From the NCBI GenBank assembly GCA_902803365.1, contig CADCPU010000355.1, forward strand, positions 1 through 11,309: a stretch of 11,309 nucleotides of DNA, written 5' to 3'. The translations under genes were made by a program, and so were the position numbers. This document shows positions 1 through 6,700 of this stretch, in pieces. Under the pieces are notes generated by a model that saw only the letters and a list, made by a program, of their open reading frames with translations, was not told where the DNA came from and did not search any database. Within the stretch, counting starts at the first letter, position 1; each line of letters starts with the position of its first letter. The DNA comes from Oscillospiraceae bacterium. Its GTDB lineage: Bacteria; Bacillota_A; Clostridia; Saccharofermentanales; Saccharofermentanaceae.

Positions 1-15
1 GGCCGGTCTTATCCA

Positions 16-45
16 TTGACCAATCTTCTCATGATTTGGTATGCA
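16..45 (+). promoter_or_regulatory. possible promoter of the small ORF at 86
   Basis: A TTGACC -35-like hexamer (16-21) and a TATGCA -10-like hexamer (40-45) are separated by 18 bases. Transcription would begin about 30 bases before the ribosome binding site of the small plus-strand ORF. The -10 match is imperfect and the upstream context lies outside the window, so this is tentative. Confidence 0.3.
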
Positions 46-85
46 TGCAAAACCATATTAATAATAATCTGAGGAGAAAACAAAA

Positions 86-184
86 ATGAATAAGATCGAT
101 GACAAAGATGCAGATGCCGTATTGGATTACCTGCTCGTCAAAGATATAAACGGCTACGGTAAGATCTACACAAGCTGGAGATAA
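86..184 (+). CDS. 32-residue small ORF, unknown function (faint dockerin-like resemblance)
   Basis: The frame begins MNKIDDKDADAV and ends at TAA, giving 32 residues. A GAGGAGAAA ribosome binding site (71-79) lies about 6 bases before the ATG, which is the main reason to take it seriously. The intrinsic terminator starts 8 bases after the stop, so it would be a complete single-gene transcript. The peptide is acidic with no signal peptide or membrane segment. The stretch LDYLLVKDINGYGKI resembles the helix plus calcium-loop pattern of type I dockerins (compare DVNGDGKV), but loop position 5 is Tyr and position 12 is Trp where Asp/Asn is expected, so calcium binding is doubtful. It could be a small functional peptide, the relic of a longer gene, or a chance ORF. 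I do not recognise the family. Confidence 0.4.
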   Translation: MNKIDDKDADAVLDYLLVKDINGYGKIYTSWR

Positions 185-191
185 CAAAAAC

Positions 192-226
192 AATGCTGCC
201 TCGCTTTATTGCGGGACAGCATTTTT
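192..226. terminator. bidirectional intrinsic terminator between convergent genes
   Basis: The arms 192-204 and 211-223 form a 13-bp stem with one wobble and one mismatch, and a 6-base loop. T-runs follow on both strands (224-226 on plus; the complement of 186-190 on minus). It can end both the small plus-strand ORF and the minus-strand GGDEF gene. On the minus strand, the last codons and stop of the GGDEF gene (stop at 206-208) lie inside the hairpin. Confidence 0.85.
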
Positions 227-1399
227 CATTTCAGCCTTCATTTTCTTAAGTTCCTTTTTCCTGATATACATCAGTTCATCGGCCCTGGTAAAGACCTCGT
301 CGTAATCACTGTCTATTCCCTTCTCATAGTAACTGATACCGGAAGACACGACAACTCCGCCGTTTTTCTGATTGAGTTCGACAGTCTCGTCAAACTTCTT
401 CATGAGCTCTTCCTTGTGGATATAGTCATCATTTATGACTATCGCGCAGAACTCGTCGCCTCCGATCCTGAATACCGGGCTGTGCGAGAAAGTCTTGCAT
501 ATAAGGTTACAACCGTCCCGGATATATCTGTCGCCCGCCTCGTGACCCTGAAAATCGTTTACATACTTCAGATCATTGAGATCGAAAACAGCGACCGCGA
601 ACGGCATCCCCTTTCCTTCTTTGATCTCCCTGTTGACCCGCTCCTTGGTCTCAGCATACGCATTGATATTCTTAACATTGGTCAGAAGATCCTTATAGGC
701 AACGTTCATGACACGTCCGAGCTTAAGGCTCTTATCTACCCTGTCCTCAACGACAACAAACGAATGGATAGCGGTCGTACCGATAAGGCAGCCGATCGAA
801 TAGAACGGCATCAGCGGGAAATGCGCCTGCAAGAATACAAAGAATGCCATAATAAGACCCGAAGCTCCGATCGCCTGATGGTGAAGCTTATCTGAGCCCT
901 CGGTCTTGGTGGCACGATACAGCGTTTCCATAGAGATAAAGACAAACAGGACTATCTGGATATAGAGGATTATGTAGCGCGCCAAGCTCGGAACATATTC
1001 GCCTTCATCCGTAAAATAGAACATGACCGGCACAAAGATATTGATAATGATCGCGAATGTCTCAGCGCCCAGGATAAGGCCTCCTACCCAGCTGAGCATA
1101 TCGCTCCAAAATTCATTCTGCTTAAGATATACCGCTATGAACCTTGCCCAACAGAACACGGTAAGTCCCATGGCGAAAAAATAGATCATCGTATCGACAT
1201 AGCACAGTTTATAAAAACCGCAATCAAAAAGGCATCCCCACAAAGCGTCAGAGAGATAATAGAGCATAACGGCAAAAAGCACGTGGCGATATCTCTTATT
1301 ATCGAGATCTTGGGCATCGTCACGCTTGCCGAACATAGTATCGGCATTGATGATCATATGTAATATTACTGCCAGAACACCAATACTCGAATAATACAT
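206..1399 (-). CDS. membrane-bound GGDEF protein (putative diguanylate cyclase)
   Basis: Predicted to make cyclic di-GMP from two GTP at the inner face of the membrane. The 397-residue protein has about seven hydrophobic segments (roughly 4-20, 38-60, 67-92, 101-130, 141-160, 175-195, 197-217), a plausible 7TM sensor of unknown ligand. A GGDEF domain follows (about 235-390) with DLLTNVKN at 237-244 in place of the usual D-LTGLxNR, DLNDLKYVND at 273-282, and an intact IGGDEF at 312-317. The inhibitory RxxD site normally five residues before GGDEF is absent, so product feedback through that site is not expected. I place the start at the ATG at 1399 because GAGAGG (1406-1411) sits 6-7 bases upstream. 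The frame extends five codons further to a TTG at 1414, but that codon overlaps this binding site. The gene is monocistronic and ends inside a terminator hairpin. Activity is inferred from motifs only. Confidence 0.88.
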   Translation of the reverse strand: MYYSSIGVLAVILHMIINADTMFGKRDDAQDLDNKRYRHVLFAVMLYYLSDALWGCLFDCGFYKLCYVDTMIYFFAMGLTVFCWARFIAVYLKQNEFWSDMLSWVGGLILGAETFAIIINIFVPVMFYFTDEGEYVPSLARYIILYIQIVLFVFISMETLYRATKTEGSDKLHHQAIGASGLIMAFFVFLQAHFPLMPFYSIGCLIGTTAIHSFVVVEDRVDKSLKLGRVMNVAYKDLLTNVKNINAYAETKERVNREIKEGKGMPFAVAVFDLNDLKYVNDFQGHEAGDRYIRDGCNLICKTFSHSPVFRIGGDEFCAIVINDDYIHKEELMKKFDETVELNQKNGGVVVSSGISYYEKGIDSDYDEVFTRADELMYIRKKELKKMKAEMKNAVPQ

Positions 1400-1475
1400 A
1401 GGCTTACCTCTCAAACATATATGTTTATATTACCACCTATCCTTTCTCAATTGAAGTTGATAATATTTAACGTTT

Positions 1476-1513
1476 TATAACATTTGTTATAGTTTCTTTT
1501 TCGCGCACAACAA
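1476..1513 (-). promoter_or_regulatory. possible promoter with overlapping palindrome upstream of the membrane GGDEF gene
   Basis: Read on the minus strand, TTGTTG (complement of 1508-1513) and TATAAC (complement of 1486-1491) are spaced by 16 bases. The -10 box forms half of a perfect inverted repeat at 1476-1491, TATAACA-TT-TGTTATA (7-bp arms). A palindrome placed on a -10 box is a typical repressor-operator position. The leader would be about 80 bases. The -35 falls in the arm of the neighbouring terminator, which weakens the call; the palindrome itself is certain. Confidence 0.4.
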
Positions 1514-1547
1514 AACGAGCGCCTGCCGTGAAGCAAGCGCCCGTTTT
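1512..1547. terminator. intrinsic terminator of the first HerA-like gene
   Basis: Arms 1512-1526 and 1533-1547 give a 15-bp GC-rich stem with one wobble pair and a 6-base loop. A TTTT run follows on either strand. It lies 28 bases past the stop of the minus-strand ATPase gene. Confidence 0.9.
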
Positions 1548-1574
1548 ACATTGTTTCTATTTTATACTGCCTGC

Positions 1575-3191
1575 TTAGAGCAGAGGAGTATCGTTGTACT
1601 GTGTTCTCCAGCACTTGTTAACATGGATGAACATGTTGTGCAGGAGGTTAACGCTCGTGAGGATAACTTCACCCTGGTTGAGCTTTCTGACGTGCTTGAT
1701 GGCGAAATCGTCAAGGTGGCTCTCAACCGCACGGATCTCATCGTTGAGCATGAGTCTGTGGATGAGCATCGTACCGACCTGACCGAAGAGGACAGGAGAT
1801 ACGTCCTTAGGGTTCTGAGTTGTAAGGTAAAGGAAGATACCCTTCTTACGTCCTTCTCTTGCGAGGAGTGTCAGACCGCCGTGGAATTCCTTATCGGAAT
1901 ATCTTGTCTTAGCATATCTGTGAACCTCATCGATGAAGAATACGAACGGACAGATGTTGTCTCTGCCGATTACGAAGTTACTTACGAGGTCAACTACCAT
2001 TCCACCGATACCTTCTGTAGCACCGAGTGCTGAAGTATCGATATAAAGGCTCTCGTTTGGTGTATGAAGGAACTCGTCGATTACTTCGAGGAGGTTGTTC
2101 ATCTCAGGATTGTTGGAGAAGAATGCCAAGAATCTGGTGTTTGTCATCTGATACTGGATCTTCAAAACGAGAGATGCGTTTGCGTTTGCCTTGAGTGAAT
2201 CGTAGCAGTACTTGAAGTTGTAGCTGCTGTCTCTTGTACCTTCGCAGATGGACTCAGCCTGGATCTGCTCAGGAAGGAGCTCGATATCGAAGTCGACGTC
2301 ATCCTTTGTAACGGATGCGAGATTCTCCTGAACCTCATCGATGCTTACACCGACCTTAGCGTAGTAAGTATCTTCGCCGATCTTTCTCATATAACGAAGT
2401 GATGTGATAGCTTCTGAAAGAACTGCACCCTGGCTGCTGTTCTCTGTCTCGAAGAGTTTCTCCCACTGATCCATGGAGATCTTACCAGGTGCGATAGTTG
2501 TATCAACGCCCAATGTGAGCTTCTTGATCTCATCATCGGAGAAAGCATTTCTGTACTCGCCTGTAGGGTCGATGATAAGAGCCTTTCTCTTTGTTGTGAT
2601 GAGCTTATCGAGGATAGCCAATGCTGTTGTGGACTTACCGCTGTTCGTAGCACCTACACACATAAGGTGGCGGTTAAAGAGTGTGCTCGGCTTGAGCTCA
2701 ACATCAGCTTTTGTCTTGTTAAGGTATGTAGCGAAAGGAGGAAGAACCTCATCCTGCTCGCTGGAGATCTGGAGTGAAAGAAGGAAAAGCTTGTAAACAT
2801 CAGGTGTAGCAACATAGACCTTGTCCTTGTTACCGATCGTCTGGAAACCTGCAAGCTCGAACTTCTCTGACTCAGGTGTCATAAATGCGATGGTCTCGAT
2901 GCTGATCTGGTCGAAACCGGAAGTGGAAGACGTTACCTCAGACATCTCAAAGTCATTCTGGCTTGCTTCCTTGTTTTCGAAAACCTCACCGAGGAAGATA
3001 CCCTCTGTGGATTCGATAAGTACGAAATAGTTGATGGTGTTCGGGCGGAAAGCCTTGCAAAACTTACTTCTGTCGTCCATAGCCTCGTGATTCTCAACAC
3101 GTGCTACACAGCAGTTCCTGTATACCTGCGTGATTTTTCCGACATAGTAGTCTTTGAGGTTCAACCCCTTGTAAAAAGATTCAAGTTTCAT
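1575..3191 (-). CDS. HerA-like hexameric ATPase (DUF87), paralogue 1
   Basis: Predicted cytoplasmic P-loop ATPase of the HerA/FtsK group, which form hexameric rings that translocate DNA and often pair with NurA or other nucleases. The N-terminus (about 10-90; KDYYVGKITQVYR, IFLGEVFE) looks like the HAS barrel of HerA. The RecA-like core carries Walker A GATNSGKST (180-188), Walker B VFFIDEVH (417-424) and the sensor-like TTQNPKD (457-463). A helical insert lies between the Walker motifs, as in HerA. The length, 538 residues, is normal for the family. The frame runs on to an ATG at 3257, but that codon lies upstream of the -10 box. MKLESF at 3191 has AGGGAG 9 bases upstream and aligns with the start of paralogue 2, so it is preferred. 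No NurA or other nuclease is visible in the window. The biological role is unknown: DNA repair, defence or conjugation-like transport are all possible. Confidence 0.88.
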   Translation of the reverse strand: MKLESFYKGLNLKDYYVGKITQVYRNCCVARVENHEAMDDRSKFCKAFRPNTINYFVLIESTEGIFLGEVFENKEASQNDFEMSEVTSSTSGFDQISIETIAFMTPESEKFELAGFQTIGNKDKVYVATPDVYKLFLLSLQISSEQDEVLPPFATYLNKTKADVELKPSTLFNRHLMCVGATNSGKSTTALAILDKLITTKRKALIIDPTGEYRNAFSDDEIKKLTLGVDTTIAPGKISMDQWEKLFETENSSQGAVLSEAITSLRYMRKIGEDTYYAKVGVSIDEVQENLASVTKDDVDFDIELLPEQIQAESICEGTRDSSYNFKYCYDSLKANANASLVLKIQYQMTNTRFLAFFSNNPEMNNLLEVIDEFLHTPNESLYIDTSALGATEGIGGMVVDLVSNFVIGRDNICPFVFFIDEVHRYAKTRYSDKEFHGGLTLLAREGRKKGIFLYLTTQNPKDVSPVLFGQVGTMLIHRLMLNDEIRAVESHLDDFAIKHVRKLNQGEVILTSVNLLHNMFIHVNKCWRTQYNDTPLL

Positions 3192-3220
3192 AAAAACATA
3201 CTCCCTAAAAAATGAAACAA

Positions 3221-3231
3221 TGCGTAATTGG
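3221..3231 (-). promoter_or_regulatory. leader motif shared with the second HerA-like gene
   Basis: On the minus strand this reads CCAATTACGCA, about 40 bases before the start codon. The second paralogue has CCAATTGCGCT at practically the same distance (5062-5072), each followed by a T-run and GGGAG. It is either an ancestral leader kept after duplication or a shared regulatory element; the function is unknown. Confidence 0.4.
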
Positions 3232-3248
3232 GTCTTACAAACTTTAAA

Positions 3249-3278
3249 ATTATACAAACATATTTAAACAAAAATCAA
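3249..3278 (-). promoter_or_regulatory. sigma-A-type promoter of HerA-like paralogue 1
   Basis: On the minus strand, TTGATT (complement of 3273-3278) and a consensus TATAAT (complement of 3249-3254) are separated by 18 bases in AT-rich DNA. Transcription would start near 3242, giving a leader of about 50 bases. This placement argues against the upstream ATG at 3257 being the translation start. Confidence 0.75.
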
Positions 3279-3355
3279 GGGGTTTAAGGATATATCGGAA
3301 AAAAATACAAACACCCGCCCTGCTAACGCACATGTTGTTGTCAATTAGCCAATCG

Positions 3356-3386
3356 AAAAGGCCCCGGAATCATCCGAGGCCCTCTT
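3356..3386. terminator. intrinsic terminator of the second HerA-like gene
   Basis: Arms 3356-3367 and 3374-3386 pair around the core GGCCCCGG / CCGAGGCC, with a 6-base loop. On the minus strand the right arm runs into TTTTC. It lies 26 bases past the stop of the upstream ATPase gene and separates the two paralogues transcriptionally. Confidence 0.85.
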
Positions 3387-3411
3387 AATTAAATAATTAT
3401 TAATTTAGCGC

Positions 3412-5031
3412 TTACAACTGCGGTGTCTCGTTATACTGTGTTCTCTCACTCTTGTTGACATGGATGAACATGTTATGGAGGAGATTGACGCTCGTGAGGA
3501 TGACTTCGCCCTGATTGAGCTTTCTGACGTGCTTCAAAGCATAATCGTCAAGGTGGCTCTCTACCGCGTGGATCTCATCGTTGAGCATGAGACGGTGGAT
3601 AAGGATCGTACCGATCTGACCGAAGAGGATAGGCGATACGTCCTTAGGGTTCTGAGTCGTGAGGTAAAGGAAGATACCCTTCTTACGACCCTCTCTGGCG
3701 AGGAGCGTAAGTCCGCCGTGGAATTCCTTGTCGGAATATCTGGACTTGGCATATCTGTGAACCTCATCGATGAAGAATACGAACGGATTGATATTCTCAC
3801 GTGACATAACGAAGTTACTTACAAGGTCGATTACCATACCGCCGATACCTTCTGACGCACCGAGCGTTGAAGTATCGATATAGAGGCTTGCCTCAGGAAG
3901 TGTAAGGAACTCGTCGATGACATCAAGGAGATTATACATTCCAGGCTCATTCGAGAAGAACGACAGGAACCTGGTGTTCGTCATCTGGTACTGGATCTTC
4001 TGTACGAGCGAAGCATTGGAGTTAGCCTTAAGTGAATCGTAGTGATACTTAAAGTTGTAATTCGTATCTCTGTCAGGCTCGCAAACTGACTCAGCCTGGA
4101 TCTGCTCAGGAAGCAGCTCGATATTAAAGTCCGTATCGTCCTTACCAACGGATGCGAGATTAGCCTGAACGTTGTCGATCTCCTCACCTACCTTAGGATA
4201 ATAGGTGTTCTCACCGATCTTCTTCATATAGCGGAGAGATGTGATAGCCTCAGCAAGAACTGCGCCCTGGCTGCTGTTCTCAGCCTCAAAGAGCTTCTCC
4301 CACTGCTCCATCGTGATCTTACCCGGAGAGATAGTCGTGTTGACACCGAGCGTGAGCTTTGCGATCTCCTCACCCGAGAAAGCGTTCCTGTACTCACCCG
4401 TAGGATCGATGATGAGCGCCTTACGCTTGGAAGATACGACCTTATCGAGGATAGCAAGTGCCGTTGTGGACTTACCGCTGTTCGTAGCACCGATGCACAT
4501 AAGGTGACGGTTGAAGAGAGTACTCGGCTTAAGGCTTACACCTGCCTGTGATCTGTTGAGGTAAGTAGCAAATGCAGGCAATGGTTCCTCGTCCTCTCCC
4601 GTGAACTCGAGCGAAGCCATAAAGATCTTATAGACTTCGTCAGTAGCAAGATAAACGCTGTCCGTGATACCGAGAGTCTTAAAGCCTGCGAGCTGGAACT
4701 TCTTGGAATCATGCGGCATAAGAGCGATCGTATCGATACATATCTCGTGATAATCGTTAGCCTTCTCATTACCGAAAGACGACATCTCAAGGATATTCTT
4801 TCTTGATGCCTTATTCTCAAAGACCTCACCGAGGAAGATACCTTCGATCGAGTCAATGACTACAAAATAGTTGATCGTATTAGGAAGGAAATCAGAGCTG
4901 AACTTGCTCCTGTCCGTCATCAATGCCAGATTGTCGATCTGTGCGATACAGTTACTTCTGTATATCTGTGTAACTTTGCCAATGTAATAATCGTTAATAT
5001 TCTTACCTTCGAATAACTCTTCGATTCTCAT
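3412..5031 (-). CDS. HerA-like hexameric ATPase (DUF87), paralogue 2
   Basis: A second ATPase of the same family, 539 residues, aligned end to end with paralogue 1 with a single-residue gap. By hand count identity is about 75% overall: about 54% over the N-terminal 170 residues (HAS-barrel-like region) and about 84% over the ATPase core and C-terminus. All core motifs are kept: GATNSGKST (181-189), VFFIDEVH (418-425), TTQNPKD (458-464). The start is well supported, with GGGAGA 6 bases before the ATG. It has its own promoter and terminator, so it need not be made with paralogue 1. Neither copy shows a broken frame or lost catalytic residue, so both are probably active. The two could form separate homohexamers or a mixed ring; the sequence does not decide. 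The DNA-translocase role is inferred from family membership. Confidence 0.88.
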   Translation of the reverse strand: MRIEELFEGKNINDYYIGKVTQIYRSNCIAQIDNLALMTDRSKFSSDFLPNTINYFVVIDSIEGIFLGEVFENKASRKNILEMSSFGNEKANDYHEICIDTIALMPHDSKKFQLAGFKTLGITDSVYLATDEVYKIFMASLEFTGEDEEPLPAFATYLNRSQAGVSLKPSTLFNRHLMCIGATNSGKSTTALAILDKVVSSKRKALIIDPTGEYRNAFSGEEIAKLTLGVNTTISPGKITMEQWEKLFEAENSSQGAVLAEAITSLRYMKKIGENTYYPKVGEEIDNVQANLASVGKDDTDFNIELLPEQIQAESVCEPDRDTNYNFKYHYDSLKANSNASLVQKIQYQMTNTRFLSFFSNEPGMYNLLDVIDEFLTLPEASLYIDTSTLGASEGIGGMVIDLVSNFVMSRENINPFVFFIDEVHRYAKSRYSDKEFHGGLTLLAREGRKKGIFLYLTTQNPKDVSPILFGQIGTILIHRLMLNDEIHAVESHLDDYALKHVRKLNQGEVILTSVNLLHNMFIHVNKSERTQYNETPQL

Positions 5032-5061
5032 ATGAAATCTCCCATCCCGAGAAAAAATCTA

Positions 5062-5072
5062 AGCGCAATTGG
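5062..5072 (-). promoter_or_regulatory. leader motif shared with the first HerA-like gene
   Basis: On the minus strand this reads CCAATTGCGCT, 41 bases before the ATG, matching CCAATTACGCA of the other paralogue. The sequence between it and the ribosome binding site is T-rich in both leaders. Confidence 0.4.
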
Positions 5073-5094
5073 CCCCCAAAAAACGCCTATGAAT

Positions 5095-5125
5095 ATTATA
5101 ATCTCTATCCGATAAAATTCGGTAA
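5095..5125 (-). promoter_or_regulatory. probable promoter of HerA-like paralogue 2
   Basis: A consensus TATAAT (complement of 5095-5100) precedes a leader of about 57 bases. The best -35 candidate is TTACCG (complement of 5120-5125) at a long 19-base spacing, so the -35 is weak and the promoter may need an activator or rely on AT-rich upstream DNA (5125-5165). A short CCGA/TCGG inverted repeat (5109-5122) sits between the two boxes. Confidence 0.5.
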
Positions 5126-5211
5126 CTTTTGTGTAAAATTTACAAAAATTCACAAATATTTTTTCCTTGTTTACTCATAAAGCACAAAGGCCGCTGTGGC
5201 GCTGCCCCAAC

Positions 5212-5251
5212 AAAAAGAGGCCGTCTCAGCCTCACGCTGAAACAGCCTCTT
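5212..5251. terminator. strong intrinsic terminator of the 5280 lipoprotein gene
   Basis: Arms 5215-5230 and 5236-5251 form a 16-bp stem (two wobble pairs) with a 5-base loop. On the minus strand it ends in TTTTTG (complement of 5211-5216). It lies 28 bases past the lipoprotein stop codon. Confidence 0.92.
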
Positions 5252-5279
5252 ATGTAATTCTCAGATAAAGTCCGGAAGA

Positions 5280-6578
5280 TCAAGCAGCCTCTTCAGTTGC
5301 TTCTGTCTCCTCAGTCTCCTCAGCCTCGGTCTCCTCAGTTTCCTCAGTAGCCTCGGTCTCGTCTGTTGTCTCACCTTCCTCAGTAGCCTCAGTAGCTTCT
5401 GTGTCAGGAGTTGCAGGAGCTGTGCTCGTGCCCTCTACATCCGCATCAAAGCTCTTGTCTACGATGTAGTATTCGCTCATAGGACGGAGTACGGCATTGT
5501 AGAGATCAGCCGTGCTGCGGTAGCCCTCGTAACAGTAATCATCACCGTCTTCGCCACCTTCGCTCAGGAAAGCCTCGCCGCTCAAGCCGAAGAAGTAAGA
5601 ACCCTCAGGTACGGCTGTAGCATAGATATCGTAGATCTCGTTTGTTCCGTCAGCCTTCTTGACGATATCCTGGAATCTGACGTAGTAGAAATACGTAAAC
5701 GTCTCGTTCGGATTCGTAGCCTTAGGCTGGAGAATGATATAAAGGTAGTTATTATTATAGTGACCGTAACCTGATTCGACACCGTCCTTCAAAGTTACGA
5801 AGTAGTAACCGAAGTACTCGACGGAATCAAGTGTAGCTTCCTCTTCCCAGTTACCGATAGAGGAATAGTACTTATCCTCTGCCTGCTTCGAGAGCTCCTT
5901 GATCATATCATCCGTGAGATCGGCCTTTGTCGTTACGTACTCGTCAAGGCCTTCTACCTTGAATTCCTTGGTATCTGCAACGATAGTATAACCCTTCTCC
6001 TTGCAGTACTCGGTCAGATCATTTGAACCTGCTGTGACAGTTACCTTAACGACATCGCCGTTCTTGAATTTGCTGTCCTTGTCATAGTTGAAACGAAGAC
6101 CGCTTACAGGTGCCTTTGAGAGCGTATCGTCAACAGTCATCATGCCGTCCGGAGCCGTGCCCGTGAATGTAATGCTGAGATAGTCGAACGGATTAAATTC
6201 AGGAAGTTTTTCGAGATTATCTACAGTTACCTTTACGTCCTCGGCCTCGAAAATGACATTGTACTTCTTTTCGATAACATCGGTATCAAGATCCCACTTG
6301 AACTTGATCTCGTCGCCGTTGGCGATCTCTGCTTCCTTGTCCCAAGCACCCTGGAGTGCGTTGGTGATCTTCTTCTCCGTACAACCGTCGAGCGCTTCCT
6401 CGTTATCCTCGAGGAGACCTTCGGCATCGATGCTGTAAGTTACGACACCCTGGCCGGTAATGCCGGACAGCTCATACTTAAAGTAATCATTGACGTTGAT
6501 CTTTGTAGGCTCTTTGGAACAAGATGCAAAGGCGAACAGAGCAGCCAGCGTCAATGTTGCTGCTAATGCTTTTTTCAT
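5280..6578 (-). CDS. lipoprotein with two tandem beta-sandwich-like modules and Thr/Glu-rich tail
   Basis: A surface lipoprotein of 432 residues. MKKALAATLTLAALFAFASC is a signal peptide with lipobox FASC and acylation at Cys20. Two related modules follow. The first (about 26-123: INVNDYFKYELSG, NGDEIKFKW, VKVTVDNL) and the second (about 126-211: FNPFDYLSITFTG, NGDVVKVTV, FKVEGL) share the pattern N/D-Y/L-TG...NGD-KV-V...VEGL. From memory, such pairs occur in many uncharacterised Clostridia extracellular proteins, often behind a zinc ribbon; the ligand is unknown. A Tyr-rich domain (about 230-380) follows, then a Thr/Glu tail (about 382-432). The ATG at 6578 is chosen over the upstream 6626 because AAGGAG lies 7 bases before it and the signal peptide begins there. 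No intrinsic terminator is visible between this gene and the sensor-GGDEF gene upstream, so read-through is possible. Confidence 0.85.
   Translation of the reverse strand: MKKALAATLTLAALFAFASCSKEPTKINVNDYFKYELSGITGQGVVTYSIDAEGLLEDNEEALDGCTEKKITNALQGAWDKEAEIANGDEIKFKWDLDTDVIEKKYNVIFEAEDVKVTVDNLEKLPEFNPFDYLSITFTGTAPDGMMTVDDTLSKAPVSGLRFNYDKDSKFKNGDVVKVTVTAGSNDLTEYCKEKGYTIVADTKEFKVEGLDEYVTTKADLTDDMIKELSKQAEDKYYSSIGNWEEEATLDSVEYFGYYFVTLKDGVESGYGHYNNNYLYIILQPKATNPNETFTYFYYVRFQDIVKKADGTNEIYDIYATAVPEGSYFFGLSGEAFLSEGGEDGDDYCYEGYRSTADLYNAVLRPMSEYYIVDKSFDADVEGTSTAPATPDTEATEATEEGETTDETEATEETEETEAEETEETEATEEAA
5283..5435 (-). repeat. Thr/Glu low-complexity coding repeat (lipoprotein C-terminus)
   Basis: About 50 codons encode iterations of TEE, TEA and ETE, visible in the DNA as repeated CCTCAG and GTCTCC triplet blocks. 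Such acidic Thr-rich stretches often act as extended spacers and may be glycosylated. There is no LPxTG motif, so attachment is by the N-terminal lipid. The stretch is prone to slippage and length variation. Confidence 0.85.
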
Positions 6579-6619
6579 AACATTACTCCTTATCAAACTA
6601 CATAAACTCACTTCATGAC

Positions 6620-6631
6620 ATGCCAAGGCAT
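6620..6631. repeat. small palindrome in the leader of the 5280 lipoprotein gene
   Basis: ATGCC-AA-GGCAT is a perfect inverted repeat of 5-bp arms within the roughly 60-base leader, about 42 bases upstream of the start codon. It could be an operator or a small mRNA hairpin; the role is unknown. Confidence 0.35.
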
Positions 6632-6647
6632 ATCACGCCTAAACGAG

Positions 6648-6675
6648 ATTATAATCAAATACTATTGAAATTCAA
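6648..6675 (-). promoter_or_regulatory. sigma-A-type promoter of the 5280 lipoprotein gene, with -35 palindrome
   Basis: On the minus strand, TTGAAT (complement of 6670-6675) and consensus TATAAT (complement of 6648-6653) are 16 bases apart. The -35 is part of a perfect 11-base palindrome TTGAAATTCAA (6665-6675). It sits 26 bases after the stop of the sensor-GGDEF gene, so the lipoprotein can be expressed independently of it. Confidence 0.72.
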
Positions 6676-6700
6676 GCGAGAAAATCACTCTGTTTGTTTA

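Noticed and set aside
209..895. 228-codon plus-strand open frame
   Set aside because: Antisense to the GGDEF domain of the membrane cyclase, with no domain and no suitable ribosome binding site.
3192..3257. 22-residue N-terminal extension of the first HerA-like protein
   Set aside because: The upstream ATG lies upstream of the TATAAT box, the extension is absent from the paralogue, and a ribosome binding site precedes MKLESF at 3191.
3338..3345. TTGACA on the minus strand upstream of the first HerA-like gene as its -35
   Set aside because: No -10 box lies 16-18 bases downstream; the TTGATT/TATAAT pair at 3249-3278 is far better.
1575..5031. HerA-type antiphage defence island
   Set aside because: No nuclease, SIR2, DUF4297, toxin-antitoxin or mobile gene accompanies the ATPases. 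The neighbours are signalling and surface genes, so a defence label would be speculation.
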